Below, piece after piece: positions 44,762 to 53,400 of a DNA stretch of 64,000 nucleotides (positions are counted from its first letter, which is position 1; the number at the start of each line of letters is the position of its first letter). A model generated the notes under the pieces. That model was not told the DNA's origin. It was given only the letters and a program-made list of their open reading frames with translations, and did no database searches. This DNA comes from an uncultured Aquimarina sp. GTDB lineage: Bacteria; Bacteroidota; Bacteroidia; Flavobacteriales; Flavobacteriaceae. The translations under genes were made by a program, and so were the position numbers. The stretch spans positions 434,001 through 498,000 of the forward strand of contig NZ_CANLOZ010000002.1 in NCBI RefSeq assembly GCF_947492965.1. The letters are read 5' to 3'.

Positions 44762-45724
44762 ATGAAGAACGTACTCCTACTGTTGGTATTACTTGCCTAT
44801 CAGTGTATTTACAGTCAAGTACACACTATTCAAGATGCAGGTGAAAAATTCCCTATTTCTTATGCAACAATTTCATTTGGTAATGGAAATGGGCTCTTTG
44901 CAGACGAAGACGGAGTATTTGAGTTTTCAAAAAAACGATATAAGGATATTGATTCTATCTATATTTCTGCTTTAGGGTATAAAGAAAAAGGAATAAGCAC
45001 AAACAATTTACCGAAAATAATAGAGTTAACACCAGACGTAGCACAATTACAAGAAGTTGTAGTAAAAGCAGAAAATTTAGGTAGATATAAAACAAAAAGG
45101 AAAGGATCCAAAATACACGACGATTATTTTAAATGTTGGTTACCTACAGTAGAATCTGAAATTGCAGTGTTTTTTCCACGAGATCCATTAAAATCAACCA
45201 AAATTGCATCCGTTTACTTACCCGTAATGATGGAATCTTCTAGAGGATCTTCTAGTAGGAAGCAAGCATTCTCTACCCTATTTAAAATGCAATTTTATAG
45301 AAACGATAATGGGTTTCCAGGAAAACGATTAGCTGGGGATGATATTATTTTTAGAATTACCAATGATGATAAAACTAATTTCGAACTTAATATTTTAGAA
45401 CATAAAGTTTTTATTCCAAAAAATGGTGTTTTTGTTTCTATTCAAGTTTTGGGTTACACCGATAAAAATGGAAAACTACAGCATACTAAAAAATATCATG
45501 AGGTCGAAACTCGTAAAGGTATCGTAAAAGTTTCCACCACATTTAGGCCTTTGCTACCGTTTACCAATAAAATTGAAGATAATATCACATTCACAAGGAG
45601 AATATTTTTTAAAAATAGAACTTGGCAACGGTTTGATGAGAAATACAGCGAAAATAACATGCTCATTCAAACAGGATTTATGAACTACGGAATGGGCTTA
45701 AAAATGCATGTATATGAAAAATAA
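44762..45724 (+). CDS. Exported protein with carboxypeptidase-D regulatory-like domain
   Basis: 320 residues with a signal peptide of about 18 residues (LLAYQCIYSQ). Residues ~20-95 form a CarboxypepD_reg-like beta-sandwich (PISYATISFGNGNGLFADEDGVFEF, YISALGYKEKG, LQEVVVKAEN) as found at the N-terminus of TonB-dependent receptors, but no plug or barrel follows. The rest (~95-320) is an unassigned beta-rich domain, seen with such N-termini in flavobacteria. Probably periplasmic or surface located. Confidence 0.8.
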   Translation: MKNVLLLLVLLAYQCIYSQVHTIQDAGEKFPISYATISFGNGNGLFADEDGVFEFSKKRYKDIDSIYISALGYKEKGISTNNLPKIIELTPDVAQLQEVVVKAENLGRYKTKRKGSKIHDDYFKCWLPTVESEIAVFFPRDPLKSTKIASVYLPVMMESSRGSSSRKQAFSTLFKMQFYRNDNGFPGKRLAGDDIIFRITNDDKTNFELNILEHKVFIPKNGVFVSIQVLGYTDKNGKLQHTKKYHEVETRKGIVKVSTTFRPLLPFTNKIEDNITFTRRIFFKNRTWQRFDEKYSENNMLIQTGFMNYGMGLKMHVYEK

Positions 45725-45736
45725 ACCTTATTTTAT

Positions 45737-47485
45737 TTAGTCTAGAAAAGATCTCTTTTTATTGTATTGTACGGCTACTTCCATGGATTTTTTCTGAATG
45801 GTTTTATGCTCTGTAAAATCTACAGCGTCCTCAATATTCAGGAAATTATGTTGACCACCCAAATTATCTGTAAAACCTGATCTTTTCAAAAAATCACGAA
45901 CAGGTCCAATTGTTCCAGAAATTAGTAATTGTATTCCTTGATCTTGTAAATAACGATGAACATCTTCTAGTATATGCAGCCCTGTACTGTCTATATCATG
46001 AATATTAGTACTATCCAAAATCAAAAATTCTGGCGATTCGTCTCTTTTCTTTATCTGTTGAATCATCGCTTCCTTAAAATAACTCGTATTGGCAAAATAC
46101 AATTGATCATCGAATCTTATAATGAGATATTTCGAAGATCGCTTAGCATCTGGAAATCTTTTAATATTTCTATAATAATTAGTATTCGGGATATTTACTA
46201 ATTCCGCAATATGGGGTCTAGAACTATAGTACTGTAAGAAAATGTATGACAAAATAACACCAATAAAGATCCCTTTCTCTACTCCAAAAACAAGTGTTCC
46301 TAGAAAGGTAATAAACATAACTATAAATTCTCTTCTTCTTAATTTGAGAAGGTACTTTGCTTCAGAAATATTGATTAAACCAAATACAGAAACTAATATG
46401 ATCGAAGCTAAAACGGCTTTGGGAATGTAATAGAAAAAAGAAGTTAGAAACAATAAAGAAATTACTACCATAAAGGCGGTAATTATAGACGAAACTGTAG
46501 TTTTTCCACCTGCTTCGTCATTAATAGCAGATCTACTATAACTTCCTGATGATGGAATCGCTTGAAAAAAAGCACCTATCACCTTAGCAATACCTAAGGC
46601 TAATAATTCTTGATTAGGACTTACGGTATGATCACGATTTTTCATCTCCAGTGATTTTGCAATCCCTATGCTTCCAACATATCCAATAAATGTAACCGTC
46701 AAAACAGAAGGAATCAAAGCAATCATAGAATCATAATTCATATCTGGAATACTAAAAGAAGGTAGTCCTTTGGGCACATCCTCAATAACTGAAAGTCCTA
46801 AATTTTGTAAATCAAAAATTATCGTAATAACCGTTGTAACCACCAAGACAAATAAAGCTCCAGGAAAAGATCTTTTCCATTTCTTAAGAACTAACATCAC
46901 AAAAATAGAGCCTAAACACATTCCTAATGTAATAAAGTTCACGGAAGAAATATGTTGCACTGCATACCATAAAGATTGATGCACATAATCAAAATTAGGA
47001 ATTTTGATACCCAGCGACTCACCAAGCTGTGATATGATAATAATAATGGCTGCTGCTGAAATGAATCCAGAAATCACGGGTTGGGAAATCAGATTTACTA
47101 AAAATCCCATTCGCAATAAACTCAATATTATTTGTAATAAACCGATTAACAAACCTGAGAAAATTACCAAATTGGTAAACTCATCTGTAAAAGGAGTCGC
47201 TATCTGGCTCACTCCGCTCATTACTAATATTGCTGTTACCGCAACAGGACCAATACTTAACTGTCTGGAGGTTCCAAATAATGCATAGATAATCAATGGA
47301 ATAAGACAGGCATATAATCCAAAAATTGGAGGAGTTCCCATTAACAATGCGTATGCAATCGCCTGCGGAATAAGAATAACTCCTACCGTAACCCCTGCTA
47401 CTACATCAGCACCAAAAGTGCCCTTTTTATAGCCTTTAACTGCTTCTAAAATTGGAAGTATTTTGTGGATTTTTTTAACGTCTAT
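45737..47485 (-). CDS. SulP-family anion transporter with STAS domain, unusual start
   Basis: About 582 residues if the frame starts at 47485. Transporter region with ~11 spans (TVGVILIPQAIAYALLMGT, then GLYACLIPLIIYALFGTSRQ) and a C-terminal STAS domain (about 440-560) with ILDSTNIHDIDSTGLHILED. It moves sulfate, bicarbonate or related anions. The conserved N-terminus (KKIHKILPILEAV through the first span) is open back to a stop near 47526 but contains no ATG, GTG or TTG until 47347, inside the first span. An ATA at 47485-47483 sits where the ATG is expected. Either an ATA start, a sequence error or a mutated start. Confidence 0.8.
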   Translation of the reverse strand: MDVKKIHKILPILEAVKGYKKGTFGADVVAGVTVGVILIPQAIAYALLMGTPPIFGLYACLIPLIIYALFGTSRQLSIGPVAVTAILVMSGVSQIATPFTDEFTNLVIFSGLLIGLLQIILSLLRMGFLVNLISQPVISGFISAAAIIIIISQLGESLGIKIPNFDYVHQSLWYAVQHISSVNFITLGMCLGSIFVMLVLKKWKRSFPGALFVLVVTTVITIIFDLQNLGLSVIEDVPKGLPSFSIPDMNYDSMIALIPSVLTVTFIGYVGSIGIAKSLEMKNRDHTVSPNQELLALGIAKVIGAFFQAIPSSGSYSRSAINDEAGGKTTVSSIITAFMVVISLLFLTSFFYYIPKAVLASIILVSVFGLINISEAKYLLKLRRREFIVMFITFLGTLVFGVEKGIFIGVILSYIFLQYYSSRPHIAELVNIPNTNYYRNIKRFPDAKRSSKYLIIRFDDQLYFANTSYFKEAMIQQIKKRDESPEFLILDSTNIHDIDSTGLHILEDVHRYLQDQGIQLLISGTIGPVRDFLKRSGFTDNLGGQHNFLNIEDAVDFTEHKTIQKKSMEVAVQYNKKRSFLD

Positions 47486-47576
47486 TTTGGTTTTTGTTTG
47501 CTCCTGTAAATCTACAACAGTTTACGATTTTATGCCAATTGATTTTAAAAAAGCAATTATATTTTATGGTTTTATT

Positions 47577-47584
47577 TATTTTTG
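47577..47584 (+). promoter_or_regulatory. Possible -7 box for the TauE-like permease
   Basis: TATTTTTG fits the -7 consensus TAnnTTTG and lies 17 bases before the ATG at 47602. No -33 TTTG is found at normal spacing, so the call is weak. Confidence 0.3.
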
Positions 47585-47601
47585 AAGTGTAATAAAAACT
47601 A

Positions 47602-48357
47602 ATGAACGATACATTACTTTTAATTATTCTAGCATTGATTGGCTTCTTTGCCGGAGTTATTAACACCATTGCGGGAGGAGGATCTTTACTCACATTACCA
47701 ATGCTTATTTTTATGGGGTTACCACCTGCAGTAGCAAACGGAACCAACCGCATTGGTATTTTTATACAAAGTATTACATCCGTTGCCGGATTTAAAAGCA
47801 AAGGAATAAAACCTTCTATTTTAAGTGTTTATTTAGGTATATCTGCATTAATCGGATCTTTAATAGGTGCAAAAATTGCGATTGATATTAAAGGTGAAAC
47901 GTTTAATAGAATATTGGCGATTATTATGCTAATCGTAGTTCTTTTTATGGTTTTTAAGCCCAAAGTTGATCTTGCCAATATTGCCGAACGCACCCAAGGA
48001 AAGTATAAGTTGCTATCCATAGTAGTTTTTTTTATCATCGGCATTTATGGAGGTTTCATTCAAGCAGGAGTTGGGATATTCATTCTTTTAGCATTAACAT
48101 CTATTAACCGCTTAAACCTTGTAAGTTCAAATGCCGTAAAGGCATTAGTCGTTTTTATCTACACTATTGGCGCACTAGCAATTTTTGCTCTTAATGATCA
48201 AATCGATTATTTATATGGTCTTGTCCTAGCATTTGGAAATGCTTCTGGTGGTTGGATTGGAAGTAGATGGTCCGTTAAAAAAGGGGACGGTATTGTAAAG
48301 GTATTTTTAGTGGTGATGGTTATTGCCATGGCAATTAAATTATGGATAGATAGTTAA
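47602..48357 (+). CDS. TauE/SafE-family sulfite/anion permease
   Basis: 251 residues and about eight spans. The two-half pattern of the TauE/SafE (DUF81) family is clear: first half GVINTIAGGGSLLTLPMLIFMGLP with ANGTNRIGIF, second half GIYGGFIQAGVGIFILLAL with NAVKALVVFIYT. Members export or import sulfite, sulfoacetate and similar anions. It is divergent from a SulP transporter, so a shared sulfur-anion theme is possible but unproven. Confidence 0.9.
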   Translation: MNDTLLLIILALIGFFAGVINTIAGGGSLLTLPMLIFMGLPPAVANGTNRIGIFIQSITSVAGFKSKGIKPSILSVYLGISALIGSLIGAKIAIDIKGETFNRILAIIMLIVVLFMVFKPKVDLANIAERTQGKYKLLSIVVFFIIGIYGGFIQAGVGIFILLALTSINRLNLVSSNAVKALVVFIYTIGALAIFALNDQIDYLYGLVLAFGNASGGWIGSRWSVKKGDGIVKVFLVVMVIAMAIKLWIDS

Positions 48358-48428
48358 TCTTACATTAAAATGTTTTCGATTCTATCCTCATTTTATACCT
48401 TGTTGAGATAACTAAACCTTAAAAGTTT

Positions 48429-49232
48429 ATGAAATACTATATAACACATCCCCTATTATTAGTTTTCACTATATTTCTTTTTAGTTGCAATTCTAATACC
48501 AAAGAAAAAAATAAAGATAATAACGTTCCTACTGATGTTGCTGAGAATAATACTAAACCAATTTCTGATTTGAAAATTATTCCTATTCAACATGCTACTA
48601 CGGTTCTGGAATACAAGGAACATACCATTTATATTGATCCAACTGGTGGTCTTAACGCATTCAAAAATCAAAAAGAACCTACAATTGTATTAATTACGGA
48701 TATTCATGGAGATCATATGAATATTGAAACCTTAGATAGCTTGGATTTATCTAAATCTAAAATTGTAGTGCCGCAAGCAGTAGCGGAGAAGCTTCCTGCA
48801 AATTATACCAAACATCTGGTAATTCTAAATAATGGTGAAACAAAAGAGGTAAATGGTATTTCTATTGAAGCTATACCAATGTATAATTTAAGAGAAGAAG
48901 CTCTAAAGTTCCATAATAAAGGAAGAGGAAATGGTTACGTTATTACATTGGGTGGAGAAAGACTATATTTTTCTGGTGATACCGAAGATATTCCTGAGAT
49001 GAGAGCTCTAAAAAATATTGACAAAGCTTTTGTTTGTATGAACCTTCCTTACACCATGACAGTAGAAAGTGCTGCTGATGCAGTTTTAACTTTTAAACCA
49101 AAACAAATATATCCCTATCATTATAGAGGAACTCAAGGTTTAAGCGACGTATCAAAATTCAAAGAAATTGTAAATACTGGTAATAAAGAAATAGAAGTAG
49201 TTCAATTAGATTGGTATCCCGATATAAAGTAA
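48429..49232 (+). CDS. Metallo-beta-lactamase-fold lipoprotein (UlaG-like)
   Basis: 267 residues. Lipobox FSC (Cys20) with an Asn/Lys-rich linker, then an MBL-fold domain: D91-I-H93-G-D95-H96 is the HxHxDH motif with the first His replaced by Asp, as in UlaG/RomA-type enzymes that begin with T/D-H-x-D-H. FSGDTEDIP holds the bridging Asp and KQIYPYHYRGTQG the last His. It probably hydrolyses a phosphodiester or lactone at the envelope. Follows the permease by 71 bp. Confidence 0.87.
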   Translation: MKYYITHPLLLVFTIFLFSCNSNTKEKNKDNNVPTDVAENNTKPISDLKIIPIQHATTVLEYKEHTIYIDPTGGLNAFKNQKEPTIVLITDIHGDHMNIETLDSLDLSKSKIVVPQAVAEKLPANYTKHLVILNNGETKEVNGISIEAIPMYNLREEALKFHNKGRGNGYVITLGGERLYFSGDTEDIPEMRALKNIDKAFVCMNLPYTMTVESAADAVLTFKPKQIYPYHYRGTQGLSDVSKFKEIVNTGNKEIEVVQLDWYPDIK

Positions 49233-49249
49233 ATACTCTTAGGAATTAA

Positions 49250-49699
49250 TTATTGCTTTTTAACCCTAACTGCATTTAATCCTTTTAGTCCCATTTCTAA
49301 TTCAAAAGTAACTTTATCTCCTTCTCTTACTTCTTGCATTAGACCGTTGACATGAACAAAATATTTCTCTTGTGATTCTTGTTCTGTTATAAAACCATAA
49401 CCTTTAGATTCATTAAAAAAAGCTACTCTACCCTTTTTTATTGGATCCTCTTCTACATGCTCTTTTTTAGGAATCGCTATTTCTATATTTTCAGCCTTTA
49501 TCTTTTTTTTCTTGGAAAGATCTGGAGGCGTATCAGAAAGATGTCCATTTTCATCGACGTAAGCAATCATATTATCAAAACCACTACCCTTTTTCGAATT
49601 TGCTCTACGTTCTTCCTTCTTTTTTTGTTTTTCCTCTCGTTTTTTTAACTTCTTTTTTTCTTTTTCAATCTTACTAAAAGTCTGTTGTGATCTACCCAT
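49250..49699 (-). CDS. Cold-shock-domain protein with basic N-terminal extension
   Basis: 149 residues. The first ~50 are very rich in Lys and Glu (helical, KIEKEKKKLKKREEKQKKKE), followed by a linker and a C-terminal cold-shock domain (about 85-148) with RNP1 KGYGFITE and RNP2 YFVHV. This two-part form is common in Bacteroidota and is expected to bind RNA. It is convergent with the MBL-fold gene. Confidence 0.92.
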   Translation of the reverse strand: MGRSQQTFSKIEKEKKKLKKREEKQKKKEERRANSKKGSGFDNMIAYVDENGHLSDTPPDLSKKKKIKAENIEIAIPKKEHVEEDPIKKGRVAFFNESKGYGFITEQESQEKYFVHVNGLMQEVREGDKVTFELEMGLKGLNAVRVKKQ

Positions 49700-49917
49700 A
49701 TCATTTTTTTAAAGTATTTTACAAGTCATCGAAATACTTAACAGAAAATTATACAAGGGTTAATGACATCACCTAATAATTGGTCTCATTAGCGGTAGAA
49801 ACGACGAAGTATAAAATTTATAATTATACTTATAAGCTTACAAAGATATACTATACACATGAATTAAAGGTTATTCTAAAGAATTAAAACCATATTTTTT
49901 AATAAACAATGTTTTTC

Positions 49918-50706
49918 TTATCGTTCTCTAAAGCGATGTATTTCTGTACTGGACAACATTCTACTTGTAAATGCAGGACATCTTCTTAATGCTGCTCTAG
50001 TTTCTGAACTTCTTTGCAAATCTGATGATCTATCTCCATATAGATGCACTGCAGGAGACATGCTACTATAACATATAAAATACATATATGCATTACAAAG
50101 AGCTTCTAATCTTCCTGGATTCCTAGATACTCTGGTATTAGATAATGTTTCTCTATCCGCTGCGGAGAAATAGCGATAACTAATTTTACCCGAATGGGTC
50201 ATCACATGACCAATTTCATGCATTAGAGTTGGTATTATTCGGAGATTTTGATTTCTCCATAATGCGCCATAGGTTATTATTATACCATCACGCTCATCAA
50301 AAAAATCAGTAGTACGGTCATCATAAATTGGATTTAAACCACCAGTATATCTTTCAGAATTTCCTCTTCCTGCAGAATTTGAAAATATAATACCTTCTGG
50401 TTTTCGTTGTTTTAGCCACCTTAAATGACCAGAAGGAATTAAATCCAAGGTATTTTCTACAATAGAAACATCCGACAATCGAACACGATAAATATTGATA
50501 TTAACATGATTTCTAGAGGTATACATTATATTAACCAAATCTTCATTAGAAATACTCTTGTAATAGCCTCTAACAGGATCACTTTCCCAATTTTCTAGTA
50601 GATTAGGACCAAAATAATTCGGTTCTTGGTTTCTTCTTCTACCTGAAGCATACCCTCCAACTATAATATCTTGCCGGTAAGGCTGTCCAATAAATTGAAT
50701 TGACAT
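49918..50706 (-). CDS. Putative zinc metallopeptidase, orphan, no signal peptide
   Basis: 262 residues, unusually rich in Arg, Ser and Tyr. The zinc-type motif H163-E-I-G-H167 lies in LMHEIGHVMTHSG, with H171 nearby and E201 in RLEALCNAYMYF placed like a third ligand 34 residues later. There is no signal peptide or lipobox, so it is not exported by Sec. The N-terminal ~140 residues match nothing I recognise. Possible roles: intracellular peptidase, or a toxin/effector delivered by another route. Genes on both sides are unrelated. Confidence 0.65.
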   Translation of the reverse strand: MSIQFIGQPYRQDIIVGGYASGRRRNQEPNYFGPNLLENWESDPVRGYYKSISNEDLVNIMYTSRNHVNINIYRVRLSDVSIVENTLDLIPSGHLRWLKQRKPEGIIFSNSAGRGNSERYTGGLNPIYDDRTTDFFDERDGIIITYGALWRNQNLRIIPTLMHEIGHVMTHSGKISYRYFSAADRETLSNTRVSRNPGRLEALCNAYMYFICYSSMSPAVHLYGDRSSDLQRSSETRAALRRCPAFTSRMLSSTEIHRFRER

Positions 50707-50875
50707 AATAACAACTATTTAAAAACAATAAATTACATCTGATTATTAATTAGTTATAAAATGTTTATAAAAGTAAACATGATCGCTTTAAACATTCTAT
50801 AATCATAACTACATTTGATGCTAGTAATTAAAAATTATTGTATCTGCTATAGGTATTTGTTTCACCACTATTTCC

Positions 50876-51463
50876 ATGAATAATCATAAACACTTTAAAA
50901 TTTACAAACCATATGGATATCTTAGTCAGTTTGTAAATAATGGTCAAAAACAAAATTCAAAACGATTATTAGGTGAATTATACGATTTCCCGTCGGGTAG
51001 TATGTCTATTGGTAGGTTAGATGAAAAATCTGAAGGGCTTTTATTAATTACTACCAACGGTAAAATAAGCAACTATATATGCAGTAGTGGTATTGAAAAA
51101 GAATATTATGCACAAGTAGATGGTGCAATTACGGATGAAGCTATTGTAGCATTGCAGAATGGAGTAGAAATTGGTTTCGATGGAAAAAAATATATGACCA
51201 ATCCCTGTAAAGCTTTTAAAATAAAATCAGTTCCTAATTTTCCCGAAAGATCAAAAAAAATACGAGATGATCGACACGGCCCAACTAGCTGGATATCCAT
51301 TACATTACAAGAAGGTAAATTTCGGCAAGTTAGAAAAATGACATCTGCGGTTGGTTTCCCTACATTACGTCTAGTTAGAGTTCGAATAGGAAGTATTCAT
51401 TTAAATCAAATGGGTATTGGTGAGATCATAGAAATAGACACATCTACCATCACATCTGATTAA
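50876..51463 (+). CDS. rluE: 23S rRNA pseudouridine synthase of the RluE group
   Basis: 195 residues, a single catalytic domain of the RsuA/RluB/E/F family without the S4 RNA-binding domain, which is the RluE form. The catalytic Asp is D49 in IGRLDEKSEGLLLITTNG. KPYGYLSQF near the start and GKFRQVRKMTSAVG near the end are conserved. It converts a uridine of large-subunit rRNA to pseudouridine (position 2457 in E. coli). Confidence 0.9.
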   Translation: MNNHKHFKIYKPYGYLSQFVNNGQKQNSKRLLGELYDFPSGSMSIGRLDEKSEGLLLITTNGKISNYICSSGIEKEYYAQVDGAITDEAIVALQNGVEIGFDGKKYMTNPCKAFKIKSVPNFPERSKKIRDDRHGPTSWISITLQEGKFRQVRKMTSAVGFPTLRLVRVRIGSIHLNQMGIGEIIEIDTSTITSD

Positions 51464-51503
51464 TTTATATTATACCTGTATAACTTTGAAACCTTTGCAT
51501 ATT

Positions 51504-52136
51504 TTATTCATTTAATAGTCGTTGAAACTCTTCCAAAAATAGTCCAACGTGGTATCCATCCATTAGGGCATGATTTACATGCACAGAAATAGGCAAACTA
51601 ATCTTATCATTTTCTTTAGTGTATTTCCCAAAAGAAATTTTTGGAACACTATCTCTGTATGTAAAATGTCTTGCATGAGAGATACTACTAAAATTGTACC
51701 AAGGAATTGAAGAAATATGCAAGCTATCTAGTCTTTTGGCATTATCATTATGACGTAATCCTATTGAATTCTTTACTGCTTCTATTTCTTTTTGTCCATT
51801 GTGAGCAAATGCCTTAAAATCAGAATGATACTCTATAAAAGAAAAACCAAAAGTATGATCTTCTCTTCCAATCGTAGAAGAAGCATGTACTTGATCATAC
51901 TCATATACTTCTCCATCTTCGATTCTATATCTAAAAGGTTTTATGTTATTGGCTGCCTTTACCGCTTTATGTAAGTAATACAAAAAATAAGAATAATTAT
52001 GATCTTTTACCGTTTGATAACCTTTTGAAAAATCAACATTAGATACAATTCCAAAAAAAGGTTCATCGAAACCATTAAAGAAGTCAAAGTGTTCTTTTCT
52101 GTTCCATGTTGAAAGATCTAATTTTGTTTTTGTCAT
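51504..52136 (-). CDS. Chloramphenicol acetyltransferase-fold protein
   Basis: 210 residues, the size of classical type-A CAT. The catalytic His is H189 in HVNHALMDGYHVGLF, matching the HHAxxDG active site (H189-x3-D193-G). The N-terminus (WNRKEHFDFFNGFDEPFF) also fits the family. Chromosomal copies in flavobacteria may acetylate other small molecules, so drug resistance should not be assumed. It is the last gene of the ettA unit; its ATG shares one base with the HAD stop (TAATG). Confidence 0.85.
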   Translation of the reverse strand: MTKTKLDLSTWNRKEHFDFFNGFDEPFFGIVSNVDFSKGYQTVKDHNYSYFLYYLHKAVKAANNIKPFRYRIEDGEVYEYDQVHASSTIGREDHTFGFSFIEYHSDFKAFAHNGQKEIEAVKNSIGLRHNDNAKRLDSLHISSIPWYNFSSISHARHFTYRDSVPKISFGKYTKENDKISLPISVHVNHALMDGYHVGLFLEEFQRLLNE

Positions 52137-52825
52137 TACAAATAGTGTAGTAATTCTTTAGAATGTGTTAAACTTTTAAAATTAGGGTGATCAATGGTTC
52201 CATTATGAACTTCGTGCGCCCAAGTTGTATGAAAAGGTATATGGAAAGCATGCGCTCCTATATTTAACACTGGTAAAATATCAGACTTAAGAGAATTACC
52301 CACCATTAAAAATTCCGACTTGTCAATATCTAAGTGATCTACCAATTTCTGATATTGTTTTTCAGTCTTATCGGAAACAATTTCTATATGATGAAAATAC
52401 TTTTCCAAACCTGATTTTATCAACTTTCGTTCTTGGTCAAGTAAATCCCCTTTAGTAGCCATTACTAAACGATATTTCTTTGATAAATATTCTAAGGTTT
52501 CTTCAATACCATCAATTAATTCCACTGGTTCTTGCAACATTTTTTTTCCTCTTTCTATGAGTGTTTCAACCAGTGAAACATCCATGTTCCCATTCGTTAT
52601 TTTGATAGCTGCTTCTATTAACGAAAGTGTAAACGGTTTAATACCATACCCATACAACCCAAGATTTTGCATTTCTATCTCAAAGAGTAATTTATTTGCT
52701 TCTTCCTTTGGAAGATGTGCTGACACTAATTCGCAAAAATCCTCTTCTGCCTTTCGAAAAAAGGTTTCATTTACCCATAAGGTATCATCGGCATCAAACG
52801 CAATTACTTTTATATTACTCAACAT
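52136..52825 (-). CDS. HAD-superfamily hydrolase
   Basis: 229 residues. Motif I FDADDTLW with the nucleophile and acid Asp near 10-14, a C1-type helical cap (about 20-85), motif II in VMATKGD and motif IV near MVGNSLKSDI. It resembles the L-2-haloacid dehalogenase/phosphoglycolate phosphatase branch and most likely removes phosphate from a small metabolite. It overlaps the secreted protein upstream by 7 bp and the acetyltransferase downstream by 1 bp. Confidence 0.9.
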   Translation of the reverse strand: MLSNIKVIAFDADDTLWVNETFFRKAEEDFCELVSAHLPKEEANKLLFEIEMQNLGLYGYGIKPFTLSLIEAAIKITNGNMDVSLVETLIERGKKMLQEPVELIDGIEETLEYLSKKYRLVMATKGDLLDQERKLIKSGLEKYFHHIEIVSDKTEKQYQKLVDHLDIDKSEFLMVGNSLKSDILPVLNIGAHAFHIPFHTTWAHEVHNGTIDHPNFKSLTHSKELLHYL

Positions 52826-53391
52826 TTGGTATTATAATATCTTACTACTCTTTCCAAGGCCTCAATATTGTTATCAAAATAATCTTGCTCGATTTTAGAA
52901 ATCACATCTGGGCAATCTTTAAAAAGATCAAATAAAACTTTTCTAACTTTTTTAAATTTAATGCCTCCTCGGATTTTTACAACTTCATTTTGACCTTCCC
53001 TTCCCAAATAGTAAGTCGAACTGACAACAGTTCCATCTCCAAAACCAGTAGATGTTTCTCTTGGAATATAAAAACATTCCATTTTACCAACCACAGCCTT
53101 CTTTAATCTCAGTGTTTTATCTGTATCCTTTAATTGTCTCAAGGAATATAATCCATCATATTCCTTTCCTGTCTTAAAATTGTTGACTCCCTTAATAAGT
53201 TTGTACTTATAAGATGTTTTCTCACCGGTACTGGAATCTCTAAAAATAAGCGAGTTATTATTCCAAACAACTACTTTTCCTCTTATTTCTGTACCATCTT
53301 TAAAAACTAAAAGATGAGGATATTCTTCTTGTGCAGAAATTTCTAAGGAGAATAATACAAATAGAACTACACCTAAAATTCGTTTAATCAT
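52819..53391 (-). CDS. Secreted protein of unknown function in ettA operon
   Basis: 190 residues with a signal peptide of about 20 residues (SLEISAQEE). The mature part is beta-rich in its first half (LLVFKDGTEIRGKVVVWNNN resembles small Sm-like/YegP-type strands) and helical in the second. No recognised family. It lies 9 bp after ettA and overlaps the HAD gene by 7 bp, so it belongs to the same transcript, though an envelope protein beside a translation factor is odd. Confidence 0.7.
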   Translation of the reverse strand: MIKRILGVVLFVLFSLEISAQEEYPHLLVFKDGTEIRGKVVVWNNNSLIFRDSSTGEKTSYKYKLIKGVNNFKTGKEYDGLYSLRQLKDTDKTLRLKKAVVGKMECFYIPRETSTGFGDGTVVSSTYYLGREGQNEVVKIRGGIKFKKVRKVLFDLFKDCPDVISKIEQDYFDNNIEALERVVRYYNTKC

Positions 53392-53400
53392 AAACGTCTA

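Noticed and set aside
47475..47801. Leftward 108-codon frame over the TauE-like gene start
   Set aside because: Antisense to a clear permease gene; composition is a mirror of the coding strand. I considered it as the missing N-terminus of SulP but it is in another frame.
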